A DNA stretch of 26,392 bases, from contig CAYYZW010000280.1 of assembly GCA_964476375.1 (NCBI GenBank), positions 1 through 26,392 of the forward strand, in the 5' to 3' direction. This DNA comes from SAT2750 sp964476375. GTDB lineage: Bacteria; Planctomycetota; Planctomycetia; Pirellulales; Pirellulaceae. Below are positions 15,304 to 23,667 of this stretch, one piece after another. The position numbers and the translations under genes are program-made. Numbering within the stretch: the first letter of the stretch is position 1; the number at the start of each line of letters is the position of its first letter. The notes below the pieces were generated by a model. The model saw only the letters and a list, made by a program, of their open reading frames with translations, ran no database searches and was not told where the DNA came from.

Positions 15304-16413
15304 ATGAAGATTGACCGCATTGACCTGTTCCACGTGGCGATGCCACTGATCTATCCCTGGCGAACCGCCTACGGAGAGGACGCGGCCATTCATGCCGTCC
15401 TCTGCCGCCTGGAATCCGGATCGACCGAGGGCTGGGGCGAGGCGGCCCCCTTTGCTGCCCCCTGCTACAGTTCCGAATCTGCCGGCACGGCCTTCCTGGT
15501 GGCCCGTGACTGGCTCGCCCCGGCCGTCATCGGAAACAGTTTCGACACCGGTGACGCGCTGCAGCAGGCGATGGCCGTCTACAAGGGCAATCCTTTTGCC
15601 AAGTCCGCCATCGACACCGCCTGGTGGTCCCTGAAGTCCAACTCCAGCGGCCGGCCCCTCCACGAGCTCCTTGGTGCCAGCCGCCAGTGGGTTCCAGTCG
15701 GAGCAGACTTTGGTGTGATGGACCGTGTCGATGACCTGCTCACCGAGATCGAGGCGGCCGCCCAGTCCGGATTTCCCCGTGTCAAGCTCAAGTTTCGACC
15801 AGGCTGGGACCTCCCGATGGTGCGACGGGTCCGCGAGACCTTCCCCGACCTGACCATGCATATCGACTGTAACAGTGGCTACACGCTCGAGGACATTGGC
15901 CAGTTTCAACAACTCGACGAACTCGGTCTGGCCATGGTGGAACAGCCACTCCCCCATGACGACCTGCATGACCATGCCCGCCTCCAGGACCAGATACGGA
16001 CCCCGGTCTGCCTTGACGAGAGCGTCCGCTCGGTCCACCTTGCCCGGCAAGCGCTGGCCCTGGGAAGTTGTCGTTACATGAACATCAAGCCGGGCAGGGT
16101 AGGGGGGCTTACCAACGCGGTAGCAATTCACCAACTGTGCCTGGAGGCCGGAATACCCTGCTGGGTCGGGGGCATGCTGGAAAGCGCCTGTGGCTCCGCC
16201 CACTGCGCGGCACTGGCGATGCTCGACAACTTCACTTACCCGGCGGACATCTTCCCCAGCCACCGTTTCTACCACCAGGATCTTTCCGACCCGGCCCTCT
16301 CCTTAACCCCCGGGCCGGATGGGACACCCGGTGTTGCTGCTCCCCGACAGCTCGCGGCCCCCCTGCCCGAGCGGCTTGCGCAAAGCACCCTTGACCAGGC
16401 AACCATCCGCTAG
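15304..16413 (+). CDS. menC: Enolase-superfamily o-succinylbenzoate synthase / N-acylamino acid racemase-type enzyme
   Basis: 369 residues with the full muconate-lactonizing-like architecture: an N-terminal capping domain and a TIM barrel. Catalytic residues of the OSBS/NSAR subgroup are visible: K161 and K163 (VKLKF), metal ligands D188 (HIDCNSGY), E213 (MVEQPL) and D238 (CLDES), and K262 (NIKPGRVGG). OSBS makes o-succinylbenzoate in menaquinone synthesis; some members instead racemise N-succinylamino acids, and sequence alone does not separate them. No other men genes are near, which leaves the choice open. The upstream gap is 15 bases. The last 7 codons run into the convergent aldo/keto reductase with an 8-base gap. 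Confidence 0.82.
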   Translation: MKIDRIDLFHVAMPLIYPWRTAYGEDAAIHAVLCRLESGSTEGWGEAAPFAAPCYSSESAGTAFLVARDWLAPAVIGNSFDTGDALQQAMAVYKGNPFAKSAIDTAWWSLKSNSSGRPLHELLGASRQWVPVGADFGVMDRVDDLLTEIEAAAQSGFPRVKLKFRPGWDLPMVRRVRETFPDLTMHIDCNSGYTLEDIGQFQQLDELGLAMVEQPLPHDDLHDHARLQDQIRTPVCLDESVRSVHLARQALALGSCRYMNIKPGRVGGLTNAVAIHQLCLEAGIPCWVGGMLESACGSAHCAALAMLDNFTYPADIFPSHRFYHQDLSDPALSLTPGPDGTPGVAAPRQLAAPLPERLAQSTLDQATIR

Positions 16414-16421
16414 GCGTCCCG

Positions 16422-17438
16422 CTACGAGCCGAGCTCACTACCGGCTCGCCCCGTGATCGGGTAGACCTCATCCTGAAAACCAAATCCACTATGGGATCCG
16501 GGGGGAACCAGGGAGTCGACAAATTCCTCGTCGGCCTGCGTGATCTCCAACTCCAGGCAGCCAATATTATCGTCGAAATGATCCATCGTCCGGGGGCCAA
16601 TAATGATGGATGTCAACATCGGGTTGGCGATACACCAGGCAAGGGAAAACTGGCTTGCCGCCACTCCGCGCGATCCGCAGTATTCGGCCAAGCGAGCCGA
16701 CACCTCGATACTTGGTTCGCGCAGTTCCGCCTGGACCATCCGCCGATCAGCGCGGGCCGCACGGCTTCCCTCCGGGTAGTCCTCCCCCGGCTTGTATTTC
16801 CCCGTCAGGATCCCCCTGGCCAGCGGGCTGTAGCTGACAACCCCGATCGAGTGTTCCCGGCAGAGCGGGAGAAGCTCGACCTCGACATCCCGGTTGACGA
16901 TATTATAGAGTGGCTGCACGCAGGCAAAACGGTTCAGGCCCAGCTTGTCACTCGCCCAGAGCGCCTCGCATAACCGCCAGGCCCGAAAATTGGAACAGGC
17001 GATATAACGCACTTTCCCACTGCGCACCATGTCATCCATGGCCCGCAGCGTCTGGTCGATGGGAACCTGGTAGTCCGGGGCATGCAGGTAATAAATGTCG
17101 ACATGGTCCATCTGCATGCGCTGCAAGCTCCGGTCCAGTGCTTGTGTCAGGTGCAATCGGCTCCCTCCCTGCTCGTTGGGAGACTCTCCGACGACCTGCC
17201 TGCCCTTGGTCGCCACAACGACCTGGTCGCGGCGGCCCTTGAGTGCCCGGCCCAGCACTGCCTCCGATTCCCCGGCGTTATACATATCCGCCGTGTCCAT
17301 GAAATTGATGCCCAGGCCCAGCGCCTTGTCAATAATTTTCCGGGAGTCCTCCTCGCTGGTCTGCCCGCCGAACATCATAGTCCCGAGGCAGACAGGGGAG
17401 ACCTGGACGCCGGTGTTTCCAAGGTAACGATATTTCAT
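16422..17438 (-). CDS. Aldo/keto reductase
   Basis: NAD(P)H-dependent oxidoreductase of the AKR superfamily, 338 residues, cytoplasmic TIM barrel. The catalytic tetrad is visible: D48 and Y53 (FMDTADMYNAGESE), K78 (VVATKGR) and H119 (IYYLHAPD). The N-terminal MKYRYLGNTGVQVSPVCLGTMMFGG and the ACSNFRAW and GVVSYSPLARGILTGKY segments are typical of the YajO/AKR11-like group. The actual substrate cannot be read from the sequence. It lies 48 bases downstream of cobL on the same strand, and may be cotranscribed with it, with no obvious pathway link. Confidence 0.9.
   Translation of the reverse strand: MKYRYLGNTGVQVSPVCLGTMMFGGQTSEEDSRKIIDKALGLGINFMDTADMYNAGESEAVLGRALKGRRDQVVVATKGRQVVGESPNEQGGSRLHLTQALDRSLQRMQMDHVDIYYLHAPDYQVPIDQTLRAMDDMVRSGKVRYIACSNFRAWRLCEALWASDKLGLNRFACVQPLYNIVNRDVEVELLPLCREHSIGVVSYSPLARGILTGKYKPGEDYPEGSRAARADRRMVQAELREPSIEVSARLAEYCGSRGVAASQFSLAWCIANPMLTSIIIGPRTMDHFDDNIGCLELEITQADEEFVDSLVPPGSHSGFGFQDEVYPITGRAGSELGS
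16425..16448. repeat. 7-bp inverted repeat between convergent genes
   Basis: CGAGCCG (16425-16431) and CGGCTCG (16442-16448) with a 10-base loop lie in the aldo/keto reductase C-terminal coding part, just after the convergent menC-type stop. No T-run follows, so a terminator call is weak; it may act as a 3' mRNA hairpin. Confidence 0.3.
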
Positions 17439-17486
17439 GTTCTCTCACTTCCGGTTGGCATTCCATGGAGCATCCGGTCGCGTCAC

Positions 17487-18767
17487 TCACGTTTCCCGGG
17501 TTGCACTGATCAGGTAATGCGGGTTCATTGTTTCAAAACGACTATCCACAAGCTGGGGGTTTCCCCGGGAGACCTGGATCATCCAGCAACTGGCATCGGC
17601 CCCTGCCTGCTTCAGGGTCTCCATCACAGCGCAGAGGTTTTCCAGGCTGGCCACGCTGGCAACCAGGCGTCCACCAACACGCAGTCGCGTGAAGGCTTCT
17701 TCCACGATCTGCTTGATCTGCCTTCCCGTACCGCCCACGAACACCGCGTCCGGATCAGGGAGCGATTGCCACGCCTCCGGAGCCCGGCCAAGGATCGGAA
17801 ACACGTTCATTGCAGAAAATCGCTCGGCATTCTCGCCAATCAGGGCGAAATCCTCCGCATCCATTTCCACAGCGTAGACCTGTCCCCCCGCAGCGATCCG
17901 GCTGGCCTCGATCGCGACCGAACCACTTCCTGCCCCGATATCCCACACGATGCTGCTGGGGCCCAGATCCAGTTCCGCCAGCGCCATGCTGCGAACCTCG
18001 GCCGGCGTCAGCAGTCCACGCTTTGGCTGGCTCTGCAGGAACATTTCATCTGGATTGCCAAACAACCGGTGCCCGGCGCGGTCGGCAGGACGGTCTGGTG
18101 ACCCCGCATCCCTTACCAGCACCATCACGTTCAGGGAGGAGAACTCCTGCCCCGCCACCTCCGCAAGAGACCCCTGCGTGACTCTCTCGTCAGGCGACCC
18201 GAGGTTTTCGCATACGTAGGCGGTAAAATAATCAATCTGTCGATCCAGGCAGAGCCTCGCCATCGTCGCCGGGGTCACATCCTCGGTGGTGAAGATGCCG
18301 ACTTTTTCCGCCGTTCGAATCCTCTCCACAACCCGTTCCGGGTCCTGGGTACCGAGGTTCGTTAGATAGGCCTCATCCCAGCTCTCCTTGACCCTCGCAA
18401 AAGCCAGCTGCATGCTGCTGACATGCGGCAGGACTTCGAAACGCTCCTTGCCTAGGTGGTCACAGAGAAACCGGGCTACCCCGTAAAACAGGGGGTCCCC
18501 GGACGCCAGGACGACCACCTCGTCGTCTGGATGATTCCCTATTTTTTCCAGGACAGCCTGGAAGTCTCCATCGGGATCCCATTTCACCGCAGGGCAGTCC
18601 TGCAAGGCCCCGGTCAATGCGGCCGCCCCGATCACCAGGTCTGCCGCGGAAACCCGCATGCGAGCCTGCTCGGTGAAACCGGCCGGGCCGTCATCACCGA
18701 TTCCAATAATATAAATCTTCTTCGCGTCGTTCACTGGGACATTCACCCTGCCAGAAGGGGCCGGCAT
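17487..18767 (-). CDS. cobL: Precorrin-6Y C5,15-methyltransferase (decarboxylating), CbiE-CbiT fusion
   Basis: Bifunctional cobalamin-biosynthesis enzyme of 426 residues. The N-terminal CbiE part is a tetrapyrrole methylase (IYIIGIGDDGPAG, about residues 18-30; VVLASGDPLFYGVARFL, about 86-102). The C-terminal CbiT part (about 250-420) has a SAM-binding WDIGAGSGSVAIEAS and the ends DAVFVGGTG and LRVGGRLVAS. It methylates C5 and C15 and decarboxylates the corrin ring precursor. No other cob/cbi genes are in the window. The start is uncertain: ATG 18767 has AGGTG upstream, but a GTG at 18734 is preceded by AGGGTGA at 8 bases and gives the usual short CbiE head. An upstream TAAAAT (18788-18783, minus strand) would suit the GTG start better. 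Confidence 0.9.
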   Translation of the reverse strand: MPAPSGRVNVPVNDAKKIYIIGIGDDGPAGFTEQARMRVSAADLVIGAAALTGALQDCPAVKWDPDGDFQAVLEKIGNHPDDEVVVLASGDPLFYGVARFLCDHLGKERFEVLPHVSSMQLAFARVKESWDEAYLTNLGTQDPERVVERIRTAEKVGIFTTEDVTPATMARLCLDRQIDYFTAYVCENLGSPDERVTQGSLAEVAGQEFSSLNVMVLVRDAGSPDRPADRAGHRLFGNPDEMFLQSQPKRGLLTPAEVRSMALAELDLGPSSIVWDIGAGSGSVAIEASRIAAGGQVYAVEMDAEDFALIGENAERFSAMNVFPILGRAPEAWQSLPDPDAVFVGGTGRQIKQIVEEAFTRLRVGGRLVASVASLENLCAVMETLKQAGADASCWMIQVSRGNPQLVDSRFETMNPHYLISATRET

Positions 18768-18863
18768 TCATAGCACCTGGCTATTTTAGGCCATCCGTTG
18801 CGCGGGCAACAGGCTGCCGTCTCCCCATGGGACGAACAAAGAAGGCGGATATTCAACCAGAAA

Positions 18864-19196
18864 CTAAACCTGGAACGACGACCCACAGCCACAGGACTTG
18901 GTCGCATTCGGATTCTCAAAAACGAACCCGCGCTGGTTCAGTTCGTGGATGTAATCAAGCGTGGTACCTTCCAGGTAAAGGGCGCTTTTCTTGTCCACGA
19001 CCACGGTGACACCGTGTTGCTCGAATTTCTGATCTTTCTCGTCACTGAAAGTTTCATCGAAGAACAGCTCGTAACTGAATCCGCTGCAACCGCCTGCAGC
19101 CACACCGATCCTCAAGAACGCCGGTACCTGTTCGGCTTCTTCCTGCCGTGTGCGTATAACTTCCGATGCTGCTCGTTCAGTGAGTGTGATCGACAT
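18864..19196 (-). CDS. A-type iron-sulfur cluster carrier (IscA/ErpA/HesB family)
   Basis: A 110-residue member of the A-type carriers, which receive Fe-S clusters and pass them to target enzymes in the cytoplasm. The three ligand cysteines are present: C37 (GGCSGFSYELFFDE), C102 and C104 (KSCGCGSSF). I chose the ATG at 19196 because AGGAG lies 10 bases upstream, and the family usually begins with a short ITLTE-like strand (SITLTERAA). An ATG at 19205 sits only one base after that AGGAG. It lies downstream of a cysteine desulfurase (161-base gap). IscA, ErpA and SufA are not distinguishable here. Confidence 0.9.
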   Translation of the reverse strand: MSITLTERAASEVIRTRQEEAEQVPAFLRIGVAAGGCSGFSYELFFDETFSDEKDQKFEQHGVTVVVDKKSALYLEGTTLDYIHELNQRGFVFENPNATKSCGCGSSFQV

Positions 19197-19366
19197 GGTC
19201 GTCATGCTCCTGCGTGGAATGTAGACCCTGGTGAATAGCCGTCCTGGAATATATCCTCGGCGTCCTTGTCCCTAAAGGATACACCGCCCGTGGCCGGCGG
19301 GAAAGTCCAAAAACCGCGATGTGACGTTTCCTGACGAGCAGCACAGTCCGCGGCCGTCGATTCAAC

Positions 19367-20548
19367 TTACGGTCGCATCCGCCGCAGCCGTTCCACGGCA
19401 TCGCACACCTGCTTGATGGCAAACTCGACCTCTTCGGGCGTGTTAAATCTCCCCAGTCCAAATCGCAGGCTGGCTCTTGTCTGGTCATCATTCAATCCCA
19501 TGGACCGAAGCACATGGCTCGGCTCGGGGTCGACCGACGTACAGGCACTCCCGCTGGCGACGGCCAGTTCCCGCATGCTCATCATTAGTGCTTCCCCATC
19601 GACGTCCTGGAAACTGATATTGAGATTTCCGGGCAATCGATCCTTGTCCAGTGGTGGGCCATTAAGCTGGACCCGTTCCAGTCCTCCCTCCACTCCCTCG
19701 AAGAGCCGGTTTCGCAGGCCCCCGAGTCGAATCGCTTCATCCGCCATCTCCTCCACGGCGAGTTCCAACGCGCTCGCCATGCCCACGATCCCGGGGGCAT
19801 TCAGCGTTCCGCTTCGCCGACCCTGTTCATGGCCACCCCCGTCCATGATGGGTTCCAGCCTAACAAGTGGATTCCTGCGCCGGACGTAGAGCCCCCCCAC
19901 TCCCTTCGGGCCGTAGAACTTATGAGCGGAAAAGCTCACAAGATCCACCTGAAGTTCCTCCACGTCCACTGGAACCTTCCCCACCGCCTGCGTCGCATCC
20001 GTATGAAACAGGACCCCTCGTTCTTTGCAGATCCGTCCTACCTGATCGATTTCCTGCAGAACACCCGTTTCGTTATTGGCCATCATTACCGAGACAAGCG
20101 TCGTCTCCTCCCGGATGGCATCCTCCAGTTTCTGAAGATCGATCTGCCCCGGGCAGGAATCGGTCTGCTGGGCCACGGGCAGGAGCGTTATCTCGAATCC
20201 CTCTCTCCCCAGCCGCGCCAGGGGATCAAGTACCGCCTTGTGTTCGCTGACAACACTGACCAGGTGGTTCCCATCGCGTTTTATTCGCCGTGCGACACCC
20301 CGGATAGCGAGGTTGTTCGATTCGGTCGCGCCACTGGTGAACACGATCTCGCGGCCACTCGCCCCCAGCGCCACGGCAACCTGTTCCCGGGCCTTGTCCA
20401 CCGCCTCACGACTCTCCCATCCAAAGACGTGACTGGTGCTTGACGGATTTCCATAATGCTCGCTCAGCAGTGGGAGCATGGCTTCAACAACCCGGGGGTC
20501 GACCCGTGTCGTGGCATGATTATCCATGTAGACAGGGGTCGCGACCAT
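19367..20548 (-). CDS. Cysteine desulfurase (NifS/IscS class)
   Basis: PLP enzyme of 393 residues that takes sulfur from cysteine for Fe-S cluster and tRNA thiolation. Landmarks are the N-terminal VYMDNHATT, ATESNNLAI, the PLP lysine K210 (SFSAHKFYGPKG), and the catalytic cysteine C336 in ASGSACTS (residues 331-338), with the GGGHEQGRRSGTLN segment before it. These features indicate group I (NifS/IscS) rather than SufS. Its ATG directly abuts the NUDIX gene stop (TAGATG), which indicates translational coupling. The scaffold genes iscU and iscR are absent, so sulfur transfer is likely to a carrier such as the downstream A-type protein or a tRNA thiolation partner. Confidence 0.93.
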   Translation of the reverse strand: MVATPVYMDNHATTRVDPRVVEAMLPLLSEHYGNPSSTSHVFGWESREAVDKAREQVAVALGASGREIVFTSGATESNNLAIRGVARRIKRDGNHLVSVVSEHKAVLDPLARLGREGFEITLLPVAQQTDSCPGQIDLQKLEDAIREETTLVSVMMANNETGVLQEIDQVGRICKERGVLFHTDATQAVGKVPVDVEELQVDLVSFSAHKFYGPKGVGGLYVRRRNPLVRLEPIMDGGGHEQGRRSGTLNAPGIVGMASALELAVEEMADEAIRLGGLRNRLFEGVEGGLERVQLNGPPLDKDRLPGNLNISFQDVDGEALMMSMRELAVASGSACTSVDPEPSHVLRSMGLNDDQTRASLRFGLGRFNTPEEVEFAIKQVCDAVERLRRMRP

Positions 20549-21184
20549 CTAGCCTGGATTCTCCATGTCACCAAAAAGTGCCTGCAGGCAGATGGATGAC
20601 CAGGTCTCAAACCCATCCATGTCACCAAGCAGTTGATCGACAGGCCGAAAACCGGCATCGACGATGTCGGTTTCTCGCGAGCTGACCCGGGGCTCCGCCA
20701 CGTCACAAATATGAACGATACCAAGGTGGACACGCCCCACCTCCGTTTCGTCATCGTTGATCAAGCCCACGCACTTCATGTCGTAGGCCGTATCGACCTG
20801 GACTTCCTCGTCAAGTTCTCGCTGCATCCCCTGCTGGTAGGGGTCCGCGTCCTGCCGTGCCGCATCCACAGATGAAATATGTCCCCCAATACCGATACTC
20901 CGCTTCTGATGCAGGCGGCTCTCTCCCTGGCCCCCCCCCCGCGTGTACTGAAAGAGGTGTCCCTCTCCGTCGGCATCCGTGTAACGAAAAATGACATAGG
21001 GGATCAGCTGCTTGAAGGTGGGATCCTCTTCCATCGCACTACGTGGCCGGTAACTTATATTTTCTGGATCCAGCAAGACATCCAGGTACGGCTGGACGCT
21101 CTCGGTAAAACCCTGCACGTGGCCAATCTCATGAAAAAGCTGGGTTGGCACCACAAGGACATGTTCCATCTCCACGGTCGACAT
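20549..21184 (-). CDS. NUDIX-like phosphoesterase (COG4112-like)
   Basis: 211 residues. The N-terminus (EHVLVVPTQLFHEIGHVQGF) and the segment FKQLIPYVIFRYTDADG are typical of a group I recall as a predicted MutT-family phosphoesterase. The NUDIX box is recognisable by QRELDEEV (REUXEE) after SIGIGGHISS, but the usual G-to-R spacing is lengthened by a DAARQDADPYQ insert, so the canonical GX5EX7 pattern is not exact. Substrate unknown. A run of ten G on the coding strand (20931-20940) encodes the RGGG stretch in frame. AAAGGAA 7 bases upstream supports the ATG at 21184. Its TAG touches the next ATG (cysteine desulfurase), indicating coupled translation. Confidence 0.75.
   Translation of the reverse strand: MSTVEMEHVLVVPTQLFHEIGHVQGFTESVQPYLDVLLDPENISYRPRSAMEEDPTFKQLIPYVIFRYTDADGEGHLFQYTRGGGQGESRLHQKRSIGIGGHISSVDAARQDADPYQQGMQRELDEEVQVDTAYDMKCVGLINDDETEVGRVHLGIVHICDVAEPRVSSRETDIVDAGFRPVDQLLGDMDGFETWSSICLQALFGDMENPG
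20931..20940. repeat. Ten-base homopolymer C tract in the NUDIX-like gene
   Basis: Ten C on the + strand (G on the coding strand) give Arg-Gly-Gly-Gly in frame. Runs of this length are prone to slippage and sequencing error. The frame as given is intact. Confidence 0.9.
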
Positions 21185-21210
21185 TGCGAGTTCCTTTCGC
21201 CAGACAGGTT

Positions 21211-21242
21211 TCCGCTGGCAACCCCCACGGCCTGCCAGCGGA
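21211..21242. repeat. 10-bp perfect inverted repeat in the queA-NUDIX spacer
   Basis: TCCGCTGGCA (21211-21220) and TGCCAGCGGA (21233-21242) are perfect inverted repeats with a 12-base loop. On the minus strand it lies after the queA stop and before the NUDIX Shine-Dalgarno. No T-run follows, so it is a leader or processing hairpin rather than a classical terminator. Confidence 0.55.
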
Positions 21243-21280
21243 CAGTATAAAGCTTTCCAGGAAACATAACGAGGTTGCCG

Positions 21281-22327
21281 TCAGAGAATAAGCATCGCAT
21301 CGCCATAACTGTAAAACCGGTAGCGTTCCCGGATCGCCTCCTCGTAAGCACGTGAAATCAGTTCGTCCCCTCCAAAGGTGCGGACCATGACAAGCAGGGT
21401 GGATCGCGGAAGATGGAAATTCGTCAAAAGTCCATCGGTGGACCGGAATCCATACGGGGGCCGGATAAAAATATCGGTCAGCCCCTCCCAGCATTCAAGC
21501 TGCCCGGAGGCGGAAGCCGACTCGATGAGCCTGGCGCTTGTCGTGCCCACGGCGACAACGCGGCCGCCGCCATGGCGCCGCGAAAGGATCGTTTGCCTTT
21601 CCGGTTCCGCCAGGCAACCCCACTCGGCATGCATCGCATGGTCTTCAAGGTGGTCGCACGTGACCGGCCGAAACGTGCCCAGGCCCACGTGAAGTGTCAG
21701 TTCCACAATCGCTACCCCCTTGGCTCGGACACGATCGAGCACCTCCCCGGTGAAATGGAGTCCTGCAGTCGGCGCCGCCACGGAACCCTCGATGGATGCA
21801 TAGACGGTCTGGTAATCGTCCACATCACGATCCATCATTTCACCACCTCGAATGTAAGGGGGGATGGGGATTCGACCGTACTCGGCGAGAATCTCCTCAT
21901 GGTTCTGCCCTGCCTCCGGGCTCGCCGCCCACGTTCCATCGCCCAGCGGTGCCATCATCCGCAACCTGGCACCCTCCCTGCCGTCACGACTCTCGAGCGT
22001 GACTGTCTCTCCCGCCTCGATCCGGCCCCGCGTTTTAGACATCACCTGCCAGCCCCCCTGCGGGTCCATGGCAAGAACGAGCCCCACCCATCGCCCCCCC
22101 GTCCGTGTCCTGAATCCAACCAGCCTGGCCGGGATGACACGCGAATTATTGACGACCAGGCAATCCTCCGGCCGCAGGAACTGATCGAGATCCCGCACAT
22201 GGTGATGGTCGATCGTGCCACGCTCCCTGTCGATCACCATAACGCGTGCATCACTGCGGTTTTGCAGCGGATGCTGGGCCACCAGTTCTGCCGGGAGGTC
22301 GAAATCGTAGTCCGCAATTCGTGCCAT
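21281..22327 (-). CDS. queA: S-adenosylmethionine:tRNA ribosyltransferase-isomerase
   Basis: QueA transfers the ribosyl group of SAM to 7-aminomethyl-7-deazaguanine at the wobble base of tRNA to give epoxyqueuosine (cytoplasm). The 348-residue length is normal. Family landmarks are YDFDLPAELVAQHP, DCLVVNNSRVIPARL, TAGLHFT, LHVGLGTFRPV, the TTSAR segment, and FIRPPYGFRSTDGLLTNFHLPRSTLL. The start at ATG 22327 is supported by GGAAGGA upstream. It is first of a minus-strand group with the NUDIX protein, desulfurase and A-type carrier; tRNA modification and sulfur supply may be coregulated. Other queuosine genes are absent. Confidence 0.95.
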   Translation of the reverse strand: MARIADYDFDLPAELVAQHPLQNRSDARVMVIDRERGTIDHHHVRDLDQFLRPEDCLVVNNSRVIPARLVGFRTRTGGRWVGLVLAMDPQGGWQVMSKTRGRIEAGETVTLESRDGREGARLRMMAPLGDGTWAASPEAGQNHEEILAEYGRIPIPPYIRGGEMMDRDVDDYQTVYASIEGSVAAPTAGLHFTGEVLDRVRAKGVAIVELTLHVGLGTFRPVTCDHLEDHAMHAEWGCLAEPERQTILSRRHGGGRVVAVGTTSARLIESASASGQLECWEGLTDIFIRPPYGFRSTDGLLTNFHLPRSTLLVMVRTFGGDELISRAYEEAIRERYRFYSYGDAMLIL

Positions 22328-22455
22328 TGTTCTTCCTTCCCCGGTCTGCCTGCAACCCCGAAGAAAACCGTATCACGAAACGACCCACACCAGAAGCCGG
22401 GACGTATTCCCTTGTAGGGTCAACATCTGTTCAGTGGGGCGTCGATACCACCTGT

Positions 22456-23613
22456 ATGGGCCGCCCTGCCACGATCGTCCCGTTCCCCTTACCTGGCTAT
22501 GATCCCGTGCGAATATGCCTTGTCATTACCGAGCTGGAACCCGGCGGAGCAGAACGTGCGCTGGTCCATCTTGCCTGCGGCCTGCAGGATCGGAGCCATT
22601 CCGTATCCGTCATTTCCCTCAAACCCTTTCCCGGGCCGGCGCGACGCGAATTGACCCGGCGCCTGGAGCAAAGGAACATTGCCACCTCCTCCCTCGGCAT
22701 GCAAAACCTGTCGGGGCTGCCCGGCGCTCGAAAACAACTACGAACCCTGATTGGCCGTCTCCAGCCAGACCTCGTGCAGGCGTTTCTTCACCACGCAAAC
22801 ATCCTTACCGCAATGGTGCGCCGCCGGGGTGATCCCTGGAAGCTGGTGGCAGGCTACCGCGTCGCGGACCCGGGGCGCTGGCGCCGTTTCCTGGAAAATC
22901 GTTACCGGAAGCGATGGTCCCATCTCGCCTGCGTCAGTAACGATGTCGCCTCCGATGTGATCAGGCGACTCCATGTCGACCCGTCCCGTGTCACGACGAT
23001 CCCTAACGGGGTCGAGATAACTGCCTTTCGGGACGCCCAATCCAGGCCCTCGGAACAATGGGGGCTCCGCGCCGGTCGCCGGATGCTCGGTTATGTCGGC
23101 CGGCTCCATCCGCAGAAAGGGATCTTGCCACTGGTCGATCACCTCCCGCGGCTCTTCGATTCCCTTCCGGAACACGACCTGGTGATCGTGGGGGAGGGAC
23201 CACAGCAACACGCTATCCAGCGCCAGGTCGACAAGCATGGTCTTGGCGAACGGGTCACGTTTCCTGGCTGGTCGGATGACATTCCGTCGCTCATGGCTTC
23301 CCTCGACCTGCTCCTGCTTCCTTCCGGCTGGGAGGGGATGCCGAATGTAATTCTCGAGGCCATGGCAGCAGGAATTCCCGTGGTCAGTTTTGCCGTCCAC
23401 GGAATCTCCGAGTTGCTTGGAAACACCGATTCCCCCCAGGTTGCAGCCGCGAGCGATTATCAATCCCTCTGTCAGAAAGTGGTGGATATTGCCCGATCGC
23501 CAGATCTTTCCCGTCAACTGGGTCAGCGGAATGCCATTTCAGCAGAACAATTCTCCATCCCGGCGATGGTCGCCCGCTATAATCAGCTATACGACGACCT
23601 ATGCGGGGTTTAA
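22456..23613 (+). CDS. Family 4 (GT-B) glycosyltransferase
   Basis: GT4-type glycosyltransferase of 385 residues, cytoplasmic or membrane associated, that transfers sugar from a nucleotide sugar to an unknown acceptor. The N-terminal domain contains ITELEPGGAERALVHLA (glycine-rich acceptor loop) and VQAFLHHANILT. The C-terminal domain shows LGYVGRLHPQKG, VIVGEGPQQ, and the nucleotide-binding EGMPNVILEAMAAGIPVV. No signal peptide. The ATG at 22456 gives a sensible head, although the first 17 residues are extra; a GTG at 22507 (VRICLVITELE) is an alternative. An open frame upstream overlaps queA and is not used. The gene is divergent from queA and 54 bases before rsmH. Its polysaccharide product cannot be named. 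Confidence 0.88.
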   Translation: MGRPATIVPFPLPGYDPVRICLVITELEPGGAERALVHLACGLQDRSHSVSVISLKPFPGPARRELTRRLEQRNIATSSLGMQNLSGLPGARKQLRTLIGRLQPDLVQAFLHHANILTAMVRRRGDPWKLVAGYRVADPGRWRRFLENRYRKRWSHLACVSNDVASDVIRRLHVDPSRVTTIPNGVEITAFRDAQSRPSEQWGLRAGRRMLGYVGRLHPQKGILPLVDHLPRLFDSLPEHDLVIVGEGPQQHAIQRQVDKHGLGERVTFPGWSDDIPSLMASLDLLLLPSGWEGMPNVILEAMAAGIPVVSFAVHGISELLGNTDSPQVAAASDYQSLCQKVVDIARSPDLSRQLGQRNAISAEQFSIPAMVARYNQLYDDLCGV

Positions 23614-23667
23614 AACCATGGCATGGCCGTCATCGGCGACATTCCACCCCCATCCCTTCTCTGCACG

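Noticed and set aside
16425..16448. Inverted repeat at the menC-type/aldo-keto reductase junction as an intrinsic terminator
   Set aside because: It lies in coding sequence and lacks a T-run on either strand, so it is listed only as a repeat.
19206..19366. Promoter between the desulfurase and the A-type carrier gene
   Set aside because: TATATT is present, but no acceptable -35 at 16-18 bases; not enough to call.
21413..22417. Plus-strand frame (334 codons) opposite queA
   Set aside because: Antisense to a full-length queA with clear family motifs; no homology visible in the shadow frame.
22246..22455. Upstream extension of the glycosyltransferase frame
   Set aside because: Overlaps the divergent queA gene and its start region; content is low-complexity and without family match.
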